59,044 nt of DNA from Mariprofundaceae bacterium (GCA_030950925.1 JAUZQO010000047.1:1-59044), one strand, 5' to 3'; positions 41,532 to 51,163 are shown, numbered from the stretch's first letter. Made by a program: numbers and translations. Notes: generated by a model from the letters alone, not told the origin.

Positions 41532-42734
41532 TTAGGTACGCTCCATCAATGTGCGGATGGTGTCTTGAACACGTTGCTTTTGAAAGCGCGCAACGACACG
41601 TTTGACGGATGGAAAGCGTTCAACAATGTGATCGAAATCTTTTTTTCTTAACTCCATCAGTTCGAGAGGACAGCGTGCAATCACGGAAGCAGTTCTTGGT
41701 TTGCCTGTGAGCAGTGAGACTTCACCAAAAAATGAACCTTCATGAATTTCACCCAAATCAATCAAACGATTGGGGATTTTGGGACTGGTCATGATGACTT
41801 TGACATGACCCGAACGAATCAGAAAAATGGAATCGCCTGGGGTGTTTTCACGGATGACTTCATCCCCCATTTTATAATGACAAAGCTTGAAATTATCAGC
41901 CAAGCGCATGCGTACATTGACAGGGATTTCTTTGAAAATAGGGCTGATGGCTAAAATGCGCGCCAACACCCGTTCGGAATAAAAGGATTCAACCGTGCTT
42001 TGAATATTGGGATAGCTGGCGACCCAAGTATCGAAGGTATCACGCTTGATGGTAAGAATTTTTACTTCGCTTTCAGCGATGGCTGTATCAACACGTGAAG
42101 TGCGTGACATAAATGCTGCTTCACCGAAAAAATCGCCGTCACTCAAATGAGCATAAGTAGCATCGGCATTGTTTCCCGCTTCTAAGCGAACCTTACCCAT
42201 GCCAATCAAATAAAGGTTTCCACCTGAATCTCCAGGTTGGTAAATGGATGCCTCTTCCTGATAAGTTTTTAGTGATAAGGATGCAATAAAGTCTTGGAGT
42301 TCATCACCCGATAACATGGATAATAGTGGTGTGCGTTCAAAATTGAATTTTTTATCTTCAGAAACAGGGGATGTGGGTTCATAGTCTTGGGGTATTAAGG
42401 TACGAATCGCCCAATCATCCCCTCTTTTTTCAGATAGAGACCTTAAATGATTCTGAATTTCTGTGCGGCTGGGATCAATCCGAAGTATGATTTTACTGAT
42501 AGCAATAGCTTGTACGACAAAGCCATCATTGGCATAACTTTCAGCGATATGGATGAAATCACGTACGGCACCTTTTTTATCACCATTTTTTTCTCGTACT
42601 TCAGCAAGTTTTACAAAAATGCGTAAATCTTTGGGATCTTGTTGGTGAAGCTGCTCAAAAATAGGCAAGGCCTTATCAAATTTACCTGTCATCCAAGCTT
42701 CTTTCGCTTTTCTTCGTAAATCACTGATTGACAT
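41532..42734 (-). CDS. TPR protein with two cyclic-nucleotide-binding-type domains
   Basis: This 400-residue protein has a TPR-like N-terminal ~95 residues (AWMTGKFDKALPIFEQLHQQDP, then the AVRDFIHIAESYANDG repeat). A linker and two CRP-type beta-barrels follow: LKTYQEEASIYQPGD...DGDFFGEAAFMSRTSRVDTAIA, and CHYKMGDEVIRENTPGDS...EGSFFGEVSLLTGKPRTASVIA. Each keeps the FFGE...R-T/A phosphate-binding cassette in some form. No DNA-binding or membrane domain is seen. It lies with three- and four-base spacing between lolC/E and lolD, so it is part of that operon, but its role is unknown. Confidence 0.8.
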   Translation of the reverse strand: MSISDLRRKAKEAWMTGKFDKALPIFEQLHQQDPKDLRIFVKLAEVREKNGDKKGAVRDFIHIAESYANDGFVVQAIAISKIILRIDPSRTEIQNHLRSLSEKRGDDWAIRTLIPQDYEPTSPVSEDKKFNFERTPLLSMLSGDELQDFIASLSLKTYQEEASIYQPGDSGGNLYLIGMGKVRLEAGNNADATYAHLSDGDFFGEAAFMSRTSRVDTAIAESEVKILTIKRDTFDTWVASYPNIQSTVESFYSERVLARILAISPIFKEIPVNVRMRLADNFKLCHYKMGDEVIRENTPGDSIFLIRSGHVKVIMTSPKIPNRLIDLGEIHEGSFFGEVSLLTGKPRTASVIARCPLELMELRKKDFDHIVERFPSVKRVVARFQKQRVQDTIRTLMERT

Positions 42735-42736
42735 GC

Positions 42737-43978
42737 TTATTCATACCTCAATGCATCAGCTGGTAACACATGTGCTGCCCGCCATGCAGGATAAAAAGTT
42801 GCGAGCATACCCAATAATAAGCTGGTGACCACAATGGCAGCAATAGATATAGGGTCAATCACGGAAGGGACATGGTCAATGTAATAGACATCACTGGATA
42901 AAATAGTGATGCCAGTCGTATGTTCAAACCACCGCAATAAAACATCCAACTTCCATGCTAAAAGTAAACCTAAACTTGTGCCTATAAGTGTACCCAATCC
43001 ACATAAAAGCATGCCCATCATCAGGAAAATACGCATGACTGAAGCATGGGTTGCGCCCAAGGTTTTGAGAATGGCAATTTCTTTGCGGCGCTCCATGACC
43101 ACCATCACCAAGGATGAGACCATGTTAAAGACTGCTACAAGCACAATCAAAGATAGAATAATACCCATGACCACCCGTTCCATTTTAAGTGCTTTGAAAA
43201 AAGAACGGTGGCGATGCATCCAATCGGTGACCCAAGCATTGGCAGGTAAAATCATGCGTGCTTCTGCTGCGACAACACTGGCTTGATTGCGATCATACAA
43301 GTGTAGTTCAATACCCGTGATTGCATCACCTGTACGGTTCAAACGCTGGACAGCCAACATGGGTGCGACAATTAAACCCACATCGTATTCATAGAAACCT
43401 GAATCGAAGATGCCAACCACACGAAAGGCGCGCATGCGTGGTGAAATACCCGAGGGTGAAATGCCACCAGAGGGAGAAAGAAGACGAACAGTATTACCGA
43501 CATCCACATGGAGTTTTCGTGCCAAATCTTTGCCCAAGACCACTTCAAAAGGTGAGCCTTGCTCACCCGAATGAATAAACCTGCCATAAGTGATATGGGC
43601 GGCAATTTGTGGTTCACGGGATGGATCAACACCTTTGAGAATCGCGCCCGTAGAATGATGACCATGATTCGCCAACACTTGGCTACTCAAATAAGGCGCA
43701 GCTTTGGCAACACCTGTGAGCTTTTCAGCTTGTTTTAGCCAAGGCTGCCAGTGTTTCAAGGTGTCATCAGGGCCTTGAATATCGACGTGTGATGAAAAGC
43801 CTAAAATTTTATTTTTAAGTTCAGCATCAAAGCCATACATGACGGATAAAACAACAATCAAAGCAGCGACACCAATGGCGACACCCGCAGCAGAACTCCA
43901 ACCAATCAGAGATACAAAACGATCATCCCTGCGTGATTTGAGGTAGCGGCGTGCCAGCATCCATTCATAAGCTTTCAT
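42737..43978 (-). CDS. lolC: Lipoprotein-releasing ABC transporter permease LolC/LolE
   Basis: This 413-residue permease has one N-terminal and three C-terminal membrane segments around a large periplasmic domain. EWMLARRYLKSRRDDRFVSLI and VVMERRKEIAILKTLGATHAS are the family signatures. VLPADALRYE is the MacB/FtsX-type end. Only one permease gene is present, so it probably forms a homodimer (LolF type) or has a distant partner. The symbol is approximate. It is seven bases from the transporter gene upstream. Confidence 0.88.
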   Translation of the reverse strand: MKAYEWMLARRYLKSRRDDRFVSLIGWSSAAGVAIGVAALIVVLSVMYGFDAELKNKILGFSSHVDIQGPDDTLKHWQPWLKQAEKLTGVAKAAPYLSSQVLANHGHHSTGAILKGVDPSREPQIAAHITYGRFIHSGEQGSPFEVVLGKDLARKLHVDVGNTVRLLSPSGGISPSGISPRMRAFRVVGIFDSGFYEYDVGLIVAPMLAVQRLNRTGDAITGIELHLYDRNQASVVAAEARMILPANAWVTDWMHRHRSFFKALKMERVVMGIILSLIVLVAVFNMVSSLVMVVMERRKEIAILKTLGATHASVMRIFLMMGMLLCGLGTLIGTSLGLLLAWKLDVLLRWFEHTTGITILSSDVYYIDHVPSVIDPISIAAIVVTSLLLGMLATFYPAWRAAHVLPADALRYE

Positions 43979-43985
43979 CGAGTCG

Positions 43986-45341
43986 TTAGCTTAAATAGCG
44001 CAGGTAAAGATAAATATGAGCGATACCGATGGTCAAAAGCATCAAACCAAAGGCATGTTTCATAAAGGTAAGAAAAGCAATGGGTTGACCTGCACGTTGT
44101 GCAAAGCCTGCCACAATCAAGTTGGCCGATGCACCAATCAAAGAACCATTGCCACCCAAACATGCACCCAAAGCCAAAGCCCACCATAAGGGCTCAATGG
44201 CCTCCGCACCACCAAAGGTTGGTGCCATGCTATGAATCAACGGAATCATGGTGGCAACGAAGGGGATGTTATCAATCAATGCCGAAGCAATGGCAGAAAC
44301 CCATAAGACAGTGGCGGCTGTAGCAGCAAAGTCACCACCTGTCAGTGCCAGTGTTTTTTCAGCTAGAATATTGATAATACCCGTATGTTCTACGCCCGTA
44401 ACAATGATAAATAAACCGACAAAGAAGAAAATAGTCGTCCATTCGACTTCCGCCATAATGCCTTCGTAGGCATGATCTTTTTCTTCCACGCTTTGCCCAA
44501 AGGTTTGCAGCAACAATAGAACAGCTGCGCCAAACATGGCAATGGTGGCAGGCTCTAAATGCAAGCTATGGGATACCGTAAAGCCAGCAATGACAGAAAA
44601 AAGAACGAAGAGGCTTTTTATCAATAAAGGCACATCTTTGATGGCGGCATTTTCATCAAATTGCATAATCAGTGCTTTTTTCTCATCAGTGGCGTGCAAA
44701 TCACGTCCAAACATAAACCAAATCACTGCAATCACTACGATGAAAATGACGGGGATAATCGGCGTTAAATTGACCAAAAAATCTGTGAAACTTAAATGTG
44801 CAGCAGAACCAATCATGATATTGGGAGGGTCACCAATTAAAGTCGCAGTACCACCAATATTGGATGCCAAAATAAGTGCAAACAAATAAGGATAAGGGCG
44901 AACACCCAAAGCATCGGTAATCAACAAAGTAACAGGGGCAATCAATAAAACCGTGGTGACATTATCCAAAAGTGCAGAAAATACAGCGGTAACCATAGAT
45001 AGCATCACCAAAATCCACCATGGTTCTCCCTTGACTAATTTGGCAGCTTTGATGGCAACATATTGAAACATGCCTGTTTTTTGACTAATGGCGACAATCA
45101 CCATCATACCTGTGAGTAAACCAATGGTGTTGAAATCAATACCAGCCACAGCTTGTTGTTGATTCAACACGCCACATAAAATCATCAAGCCTGCACCCAA
45201 TAAGGATAACACAGCGCGATTGAATTTTTCCGACATAATCACGCCATAGACCAGTAATAAAATGGCAACAGCGACCCATGTTGGATCCCATCCAAAAATT
45301 ACAGTGGAAGCTGCGCTTTCAACATTATGCATCGTTTGCAT
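43986..45341 (-). CDS. NhaD/ArsB-superfamily ion transporter
   Basis: This 451-residue membrane protein has about eleven to twelve hydrophobic segments. Two inverted-repeat signatures are present: SALLDNVTTVLLIAPVTLLI with SNIGGTATLIGDPPNIMIGS, and SALIDNIPFVATMIPLI with GACLGGNGSLIGASANLIVA. These mark the ion-transporter superfamily of NhaD, ArsB and the P protein. Na+/H+ or anion exchange is likely, but the substrate cannot be fixed. Its start overlaps a CBS-protein gene, which suggests regulation by that protein. The start could be 45332 (second Met). Confidence 0.82.
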   Translation of the reverse strand: MQTMHNVESAASTVIFGWDPTWVAVAILLLVYGVIMSEKFNRAVLSLLGAGLMILCGVLNQQQAVAGIDFNTIGLLTGMMVIVAISQKTGMFQYVAIKAAKLVKGEPWWILVMLSMVTAVFSALLDNVTTVLLIAPVTLLITDALGVRPYPYLFALILASNIGGTATLIGDPPNIMIGSAAHLSFTDFLVNLTPIIPVIFIVVIAVIWFMFGRDLHATDEKKALIMQFDENAAIKDVPLLIKSLFVLFSVIAGFTVSHSLHLEPATIAMFGAAVLLLLQTFGQSVEEKDHAYEGIMAEVEWTTIFFFVGLFIIVTGVEHTGIINILAEKTLALTGGDFAATAATVLWVSAIASALIDNIPFVATMIPLIHSMAPTFGGAEAIEPLWWALALGACLGGNGSLIGASANLIVAGFAQRAGQPIAFLTFMKHAFGLMLLTIGIAHIYLYLRYLS

Positions 45342-45798
45342 CCCCTGCTTGGATAGAATTTAAAAATTCCAAGATGTCACCCGTAGAAATGATGCCCAAT
45401 AGGTGTAGAGTAGGATCAACCACCAAGGCATATTCATGCTTTCCAGAGCTAATTAATGAGGCTGAAACAGACAAAAGTGATTCATTTTTTGAAATCAATA
45501 AGGGCGCCCTTTCCATCACCGTTGAAACATGTTTGCGGGCTTGTTCAGAATAATGTTTTTTCAGAATACCCATGTCGGGCGCATAAGAAACTTGATCCAA
45601 ATCACCACTGACAATGTAATCGGGAACAATATGGGATAATACTGAAAATGTTGATACAACGCCCGCAACTGTTTGATCTGAATTGAGTATTGGCAGCATG
45701 CGTAGCTCTGCTTGGCGCATACGTACCAATACATCGCTAATAGATTCATCCACGTGTGCTGTGACCAGATGGGTCATCATGATTCGTTCTGCGAGCAT
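45325..45798 (-). CDS. CBS-pair protein
   Basis: This 157-residue protein consists of two CBS motifs and little else: IMMTHLVTAHVDESISDVLV to AGVVSTFSVL, and VMERAPLLISKNESLLSVSA to GIISTGDILEFL. It overlaps the start of the ion-transporter gene by 17 bases. CBS pairs often bind AMP or ATP and gate transporters, so a regulatory subunit for the neighbour is a fair inference. Confidence 0.82.
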   Translation of the reverse strand: MLAERIMMTHLVTAHVDESISDVLVRMRQAELRMLPILNSDQTVAGVVSTFSVLSHIVPDYIVSGDLDQVSYAPDMGILKKHYSEQARKHVSTVMERAPLLISKNESLLSVSASLISSGKHEYALVVDPTLHLLGIISTGDILEFLNSIQAGDANDA

Positions 45799-45846
45799 GA
45801 TTTCTCCTAGAAAATTAATAGAGCAAACGCACTGAATGCATTGGTT

Positions 45847-47373
45847 TTATTCAGGGCGCATATGGGGAAACAACAATACATCACGAATGGAATGCTGCTC
45901 AGTCAACAACATGACCAAGCGATCCACACCAATACCCACACCTGCTGCAGGTGGCATGCCAAATTCCAAGGCGCGCAAATAATCTTCATCGACACCTGTC
46001 GCTTCATCATCACCAGCATCTTTGGCTTGAGCCTGTGCCACAAAACGTCCGCGTTGATCATCGGGGTCATTCAATTCTGAAAATCCATTGGCGATTTCAC
46101 GCCCAGCTACAAAGAGTTCAAAGCGATCGGTCACCGTTTCATCTTCATTGTTACGCCGCGCCAAGGGGGATACATCGACAGGATAATGGGTAATAAATGT
46201 CGGTTGTTGCAAATGAGGTTCAACCAAAGTTTCGAACAATTCCAATAAATAATGTCCAGATTTCCATGTTAGTAAGGGTTTGACATCGGGTTTTTCTTGC
46301 AAACAAACAGTGGCTAACAAGGCCTTGTCATTGGCATGTCCACGCAAATCAGGACGTTTTTCAAAGACAGCTTCATCCATGCGGATACGTTGAAAAGTTT
46401 GGGTTAAGTCAACGTCAACCCCTTCCCACGTGACTTGAGAAACATTCAATCCTTGAGCAATATCACGAATCAAACCTTCGGTGTGATCCATAGCATCGGT
46501 GAAATCGGCATAAGCCTGGTAAAATTCAACCATCGTGAACTCTGGATTATGTGTGGCATCCAAACCTTCATTGCGAAAGTTGCGATTGATTTCAAACACC
46601 CGTTCAAAACCGCCGACCAATAAGCGTTTGAGATATAGTTCAGGCGCAATGCGTAAAAACAAGTCCATATCCAAGGCATTATGATGGGTGATAAAGGGTT
46701 TGGCAGCCGCGCCACCCGCTTGCGTTTGTAGCATGGGGGTTTCTACTTCCATAAAACCGCGTGATTCCAAGCCTTGGCGTAACAGAGAAACGACTTTAGA
46801 GCGAGTACGGAAGATATGGCGTGATTCAGGTGACACCATTAAGTCGACATAGCGTTGACGGTAACGGGTTTCAATATCACTCAAACCATGCCATTTTTCA
46901 GGTAAGGGGCGCAAACATTTGGTGACGATTTCAATATGGGACACCTTCACGGATAGTTCGCCTGTTTTGGTGATGAAAAGCGTGCCTTTCGCACCAATCA
47001 CATCACCCAAGTCCCATTTTTTGGTGGGATTGTAAACATCTGCACCACCTAAGGCATCACGATTCAAAAACAGCTGTAGTTCACCTTCGCCATCTTGAAT
47101 TTTGGCAAAGCTGGATTTTCCCATCACACGATGCCCCATCATCCGACCTGCGACAGTGACTTCAATCGCCTTTTCAGCCAAAGCTTCGGCCTCACACTCA
47201 CCATATTGCTTGCGAATAGCAGTCAATGTGGTGTTGGTGCGCCAAGTATTGGGATAAGCAAGACCCTGCTCACGCTGAAGGCTGAGTTTTTCACGGCGTA
47301 CTGCCATTTGTTCAGGCATAGCGGATTGTTGCTTACTTTGTTTCGGGGAATCTACAACTGTTGAATCGCTCAT
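45847..47373 (-). CDS. lysS: Lysyl-tRNA synthetase, class II
   Basis: At 508 residues the protein has an N-terminal OB-fold (VTVAGRMMGHRVMGKSSFAKI). The class II motifs are RYRQRYVDLM (near motif 1), RIAPELYLKRLLVGGFERVF with FRNEG (motif 2) and GVGIGVDRLVMLL (motif 3). It charges tRNA-Lys in the cytoplasm. lysS next to the lol genes is a frequent arrangement. ndk lies five bases upstream, so both are probably cotranscribed. Confidence 0.95.
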   Translation of the reverse strand: MSDSTVVDSPKQSKQQSAMPEQMAVRREKLSLQREQGLAYPNTWRTNTTLTAIRKQYGECEAEALAEKAIEVTVAGRMMGHRVMGKSSFAKIQDGEGELQLFLNRDALGGADVYNPTKKWDLGDVIGAKGTLFITKTGELSVKVSHIEIVTKCLRPLPEKWHGLSDIETRYRQRYVDLMVSPESRHIFRTRSKVVSLLRQGLESRGFMEVETPMLQTQAGGAAAKPFITHHNALDMDLFLRIAPELYLKRLLVGGFERVFEINRNFRNEGLDATHNPEFTMVEFYQAYADFTDAMDHTEGLIRDIAQGLNVSQVTWEGVDVDLTQTFQRIRMDEAVFEKRPDLRGHANDKALLATVCLQEKPDVKPLLTWKSGHYLLELFETLVEPHLQQPTFITHYPVDVSPLARRNNEDETVTDRFELFVAGREIANGFSELNDPDDQRGRFVAQAQAKDAGDDEATGVDEDYLRALEFGMPPAAGVGIGVDRLVMLLTEQHSIRDVLLFPHMRPE

Positions 47374-47378
47374 ATCAG

Positions 47379-47810
47379 TTACGCTAAACGGCTTTGTAAA
47401 TCCAAATCGCTAAAGAAAAATGCAATTTCATTGGCCGCATTTTCTTCAGAATCAGAACCATGAACAGCATTGGCATCAATCGAATCAGCATGATCGGCGC
47501 GAATGGTGCCTGCTTCTGCTTCTTTGGGGTTGGTTGCACCCATCAATTGACGGTTCAATGCCACTGCATTTTTGCCTTCTAAAACCATGGCTAATACAGG
47601 TCCTGAACTCATAAATGAGCATAAATCTTTGTAGAATGGACGTTCTGCATGAACAGCATAGAAACGCCCTGCTTCAGCAGCGCTCAAGTGAGTCATGTTG
47701 GTGCCAATGACAGTTAAACCATTTTCTTCAAAACGGCGGATGATATCACCAATCACATTTTTTGCGACAGCGTCAGGTTTGATAATTGATAGTGTACGTT
47801 GAACGGCCAT
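47379..47810 (-). CDS. ndk: Nucleoside diphosphate kinase
   Basis: At 143 residues this is the normal Ndk size. [12 protein letters not shown] is the start signature, and the active-site histidine is in [18 protein letters not shown]. It equilibrates nucleoside di- and triphosphates. AGAGGA precedes the ATG on the minus strand. The 233 bases between it and mnmA show no gene; only a small AGCCT/AGGCT hairpin near 48002-48014 is seen. Confidence 0.96.
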   Translation of the reverse strand: MAVQRTLSIIKPDAVAKNVIGDIIRRFEENGLTVIGTNMTHLSAAEAGRFYAVHAERPFYKDLCSFMSSGPVLAMVLEGKNAVALNRQLMGATNPKEAEAGTIRADHADSIDANAVHGSDSEENAANEIAFFFSDLDLQSRLA

Positions 47811-48043
47811 AATTTCCTCTACTTAACTTATGTTACGATTTATTTTTTAATCACTCAACCTGCGTGATGCACTTTTATGAGGCTTGCAAAGATAAGTGAT
47901 TCCCAGCCCACCTTACGATGGGTGCGGCACTCTAGGAGTCTGTTGGACTTAGGCAACTATCACGCGTTGAGTGGGCTTGAGATAATTTTTAGCTTGATCC
48001 AAGCCTGATAGGCTACGAAGAATCGGCTTTGCAGGTGGCGAAT

Positions 48044-49171
48044 TTAACCCAATACCTTGGAAACAATCCCTCCGCCCAAAAGTTCATCGCCGACATAAAA
48101 TGCGGCGACTTGCCCTGGTGCAGTGGGTTTTTGAGGGAGGTCAAAAAGGATATGAACAACATCGTTGACGACATTAATGTTACAAGCAGCGGGTTGCATT
48201 TGATAGCGCACTTTGGCGGTGATGATTTCATCGTCACTTTTGTCTCGTAGCCAAGTGACTTCAGAGACTTCCACCTGACGAATCAAGGCATCTTCAGGAT
48301 GTGCGACGACCACGCGCGCTGTGACACCATCCAAGGATACCACATGCCAAGGACCATCGGGTAGACCCAAACCTTTGCGTTGCCCCAGGGTATAATGGGC
48401 AATGCCATCATGCCTACCCAACTGCTTGCCCTCACGGTCAACAATATCACCGGCACGAAAGCCAGATGTTGCCCCTTCGCGTTTAAGAAAAGCAATACGA
48501 TCACCCGCAGGTATAAAACAAATATCCTGACTTTCATGTTTAAACGCGGTCATTAAATCATAATGTTGTGCTAAAATTCGCGTGCCATCTTTTTGCAAGT
48601 GTCCGACGGGAAATAAAATCCGCACAACTTGCTCGCGCCCTGTGGTGGCAAGAAAATAGCTTTGATCTTTTTTGTTATCATTACCCTTATAAATATGCAC
48701 GCCTGTGTCATCATCACGCCGTTGTACATAATGACCCGTGGCAACATATTTAGCTTCAAGCTGATCGGCAGCATCCAAAAGACTACCGAACTTCACAAAG
48801 CGGTTGCATCGCTCGCAAGGGTTGGGCGTGCGTCCTGTTTCGTAATCTTCAATAAAAGGTTCAATGACATCACGACGAAAATTATCGCGCATGTCCATAT
48901 TGTAGAACGGAATACCAATTTGGTCACACACGCGTCTGGCATCATAGGCATCATCTAGCGAGCAGCATGAACCTTGCCCTGCCACATCTTCACGGCGGTA
49001 TTCCCAAACATTGAGAAAAACACCAATCACATCCGCACCTGCTTCTTTAAGCAGTGCCGCCATGACAGAGGAGTCCACGCCACCACTCATGGCAGCAATC
49101 ATCCGCACCCCTTTAAGGTGGGATAAATCAGGCTTTAATGATTCAATATATTCATCGGAAAAATTAGACAT
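48044..49171 (-). CDS. mnmA: tRNA-specific 2-thiouridylase MnmA
   Basis: The 375-residue enzyme adds sulfur to U34 of Lys, Glu and Gln tRNAs. The PP-loop is AAMSGGVDSSVMAALL. The catalytic cysteines are in TPNPCERCNRFVKFG and SQDICFIP. HDGIAHYTLGQRKGLGL is a family signature. A Cys pair in GQGSCCSLDDA is also typical of the family. The next gene upstream, yaaA, is separated by 36 bases on the same strand. Confidence 0.95.
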   Translation of the reverse strand: MSNFSDEYIESLKPDLSHLKGVRMIAAMSGGVDSSVMAALLKEAGADVIGVFLNVWEYRREDVAGQGSCCSLDDAYDARRVCDQIGIPFYNMDMRDNFRRDVIEPFIEDYETGRTPNPCERCNRFVKFGSLLDAADQLEAKYVATGHYVQRRDDDTGVHIYKGNDNKKDQSYFLATTGREQVVRILFPVGHLQKDGTRILAQHYDLMTAFKHESQDICFIPAGDRIAFLKREGATSGFRAGDIVDREGKQLGRHDGIAHYTLGQRKGLGLPDGPWHVVSLDGVTARVVVAHPEDALIRQVEVSEVTWLRDKSDDEIITAKVRYQMQPAACNINVVNDVVHILFDLPQKPTAPGQVAAFYVGDELLGGGIVSKVLG

Positions 49172-49207
49172 GTGGCGAAGTGTGGCAGGAAAAAGCTTAT
49201 GTGGCTT

Positions 49208-49978
49208 CTATTGTTGGCGTGTAAACACCATTTGTTGTGATGTGGAAAGGTGTTCATTCCAGTGATAACCTTGAAGATTAAATGCTTTGAGCTCATCAGG
49301 TGTTTGCAATTGATGCTGAATGATAAAGCGGCTCATCAAACCACGCGCACGTTTGGAATGAATACCAATGACCTTGTATTGTCCGTTTTTCCATTCTTTA
49401 AAGCTCGGCGTGATGATGTGAGCTTGTAAAAACTTTGGGCGAACAGCTTTAAAATACTCTTGGGAAGCAAGGTTAATCAGAACATCATCACCTTGTTGCA
49501 CCAAGGCACCTTGGATGGACTCTGAAATAATGTCACCCCAAAACGTGTATAAATCCTTGCCGCGTGGATTTTTTAGGCGTGTTCCCATTTCAAGCCTATA
49601 TGCTTGCATCCAATCCAAAGGACGCAGAAGCCCATAAAGTCCAGATAATATACGCAAATGGCATTGTGAAAATTGGACATCTTCAGTAGAGAAAGAAGCT
49701 GCATCTAAGCTTTGATAAACATCACCTTGGAATGCCCATAAAGCTTGTTTGGCATTATCTGCATCAAAAGGTGTCTGCCAATGTTGAAAACGTTGGCTGT
49801 TCAAATCTGCCAAAGGCATGGATAATTTCATCAGTTCAGCAATGCCAAAGGCATCTTTATCACGCAAAACATCGATCAAAGCTTGGCTATGGCTTAAAAG
49901 TTCAGGCTCTTGGGCAGGAAAACCTGAACCAAAAGGTGTCATATCAAGTTTTTTGGCAGGTGAAATAAGAATCAGCAT
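49208..49978 (-). CDS. yaaA: YaaA/DUF328 family protein
   Basis: This 256-residue protein is of the UPF0246 family, close to E. coli YaaA (258). MLILISPAKKLD at the start, YGLLRPLDWMQAYRLEMG in the middle and SKRARGLMSRFI near the end are the conserved blocks. In E. coli YaaA lowers intracellular iron and protects DNA during peroxide stress, which would suit a metal-exposed organism. No partner gene is obvious. Confidence 0.93.
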   Translation of the reverse strand: MLILISPAKKLDMTPFGSGFPAQEPELLSHSQALIDVLRDKDAFGIAELMKLSMPLADLNSQRFQHWQTPFDADNAKQALWAFQGDVYQSLDAASFSTEDVQFSQCHLRILSGLYGLLRPLDWMQAYRLEMGTRLKNPRGKDLYTFWGDIISESIQGALVQQGDDVLINLASQEYFKAVRPKFLQAHIITPSFKEWKNGQYKVIGIHSKRARGLMSRFIIQHQLQTPDELKAFNLQGYHWNEHLSTSQQMVFTRQQ

Positions 49979-49993
49979 GATTTATGCATTTTT

Positions 49994-50515
49994 TTATTGG
50001 CGACGTTGAAGCTTCTTTTCAAGCTTTTCACTTTTGACCCAGTGGCGTAAAATCATCAAACGCTTGCCGCCGCGTTTTTCTTCACATTCAGGACAAGTGA
50101 GGTAACTAAGATAAAGTTCTTTGGGTAATAAACCTTCATCCAATAGTTCAGATTGCATGGCGCGAATATCTTGCCGCATATTGCTGACATCACCATGAAA
50201 GAGGCGAACACGGAGGTTAAAAGGGGAAGGAAGAATACGAATGTTGTGTGCAGGAGAGTGTTCTTCTTGGAGTGGGCAGATCATTTGCCCACGAAACGCA
50301 CCTGTACGTGTTAAATTAAAGCCAGGCCATATTTCATGTAACTCCAAGCGTTCAATATTATTTTTTTGTTTGAGTAAATAGTTTTCATAACCAATGGGCA
50401 TGTGTATAAACATCGGGATACCAAGGTCGTGTACCAATTGACCACCCAAATCAATATCACCATTGCGCCAATCAGGGTAGGTGGCGGGGCAGCCGCAAGC
50501 GAGACGTTCACTCAT
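49994..50515 (-). CDS. Hypothetical protein with CGCP and CPEC motifs
   Basis: The 173-residue product starts at the ATG at 50515, overlapping the oxidase-like gene stop by four bases; an earlier start would lie inside that gene. ERLACGCPATYPDWR at the N-terminus and LTCPECEEKRGG near the C-terminus give two Cys groups that could hold zinc or iron. The middle part (GGQLVHDLGIPMFIHMPIGYE, LPSPFNLRVRLFHGDVSN) has no motif I recognise. The basic end KLEKKLQRR is polar. Tight coupling to the heme-copper-oxidase-like protein suggests a role in its assembly or regulation. Confidence 0.6.
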   Translation of the reverse strand: MSERLACGCPATYPDWRNGDIDLGGQLVHDLGIPMFIHMPIGYENYLLKQKNNIERLELHEIWPGFNLTRTGAFRGQMICPLQEEHSPAHNIRILPSPFNLRVRLFHGDVSNMRQDIRAMQSELLDEGLLPKELYLSYLTCPECEEKRGGKRLMILRHWVKSEKLEKKLQRRQ

Positions 50516-51048
50516 GATTTTTTCTTGTACAGCCCTTTGACGGACAGCAAAACATTGGCGAGATAGACCCAAAAACCAATGGCAAGACCTGTTGCAGCAA
50601 CGGAAATAACAGGACCATAAAAGCGATGAATAGCAGGGATGTCTTCAGGGTGGGTCAACCAAAGTGTGCCTTCCCAAATACCAAAAATCATCAACGCGGT
50701 ATAAAAAACAGCCACACCGATTGCAGTCCACCAAAAGGAGTGTTCTGCCATACGCTTGGAATAAAGTGGGCGACCCGTGATTTTGGGTAATAAATAATAG
50801 GTCACAGCCATACCAAGAATGGTCACACCACCGACAAGGTTGATATGGGCATGGGCAAGGGGGTCAATCATGTGTCCAGGTCCACCATAAGGGCTACCGA
50901 TGGAATCAAGCCAAGCTCGAATACCAGGGATGACTTGTAGTACACCGTGGACAGTGCCTACAAAGAAAGATAGGACAGATGTAATGAGAAATTTAGCCAG
51001 ATAACGGTTTTCATCGATTTCGGTGGATGGGGGAGGTGTTGAAGACAT
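50512..51048 (-). CDS. Stand-alone heme-copper-oxidase-subunit-I-like membrane protein
   Basis: This 178-residue protein has four hydrophobic segments. GHMIDPLAHAHINLVGGVTILGMAVTYY resembles helix II of CcoN/NorB with a haem-binding histidine (HAHINLVGG). FHRFYGP-like residues (IHRFYGPVISV) and SFWWTAIGVAVFY match neighbouring helices. The copper-site helices (HxxxY) of the full subunit are absent. It may be a small b-haem protein or sensor rather than an oxidase. It is divergent from the radical-SAM gene and coupled to the Cys-motif gene downstream. Confidence 0.65.
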   Translation of the reverse strand: MSSTPPPSTEIDENRYLAKFLITSVLSFFVGTVHGVLQVIPGIRAWLDSIGSPYGGPGHMIDPLAHAHINLVGGVTILGMAVTYYLLPKITGRPLYSKRMAEHSFWWTAIGVAVFYTALMIFGIWEGTLWLTHPEDIPAIHRFYGPVISVAATGLAIGFWVYLANVLLSVKGLYKKKS

Positions 51049-51112
51049 GTGCGAAGCGTATCGTCAACGGCATAAAAAAGAAGAAGTAGGCAAACCATGT
51101 AAGTAATTTACG

Positions 51113-51142
51113 CTTGCGCCGACTCAACTTGCGCCGACTCAA
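51113..51142. repeat. Two tandem copies of a 15-base unit
   Basis: CTTGCGCCGACTCAA occurs twice head-to-tail (51113-51127 and 51128-51142) in the gap between the divergent oxidase-like and radical-SAM genes. It could be a repeated regulatory site or a simple duplication. Confidence 0.7.
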
Positions 51143-51163
51143 GATTAAAACATGGAGGTGCAT

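Noticed and set aside
50516-50572. Longer N-terminus of the CGCP/CPEC protein
   Set aside because: It lies inside the end of the oxidase-like gene. The ATG at 50515 gives the usual four-base overlap.
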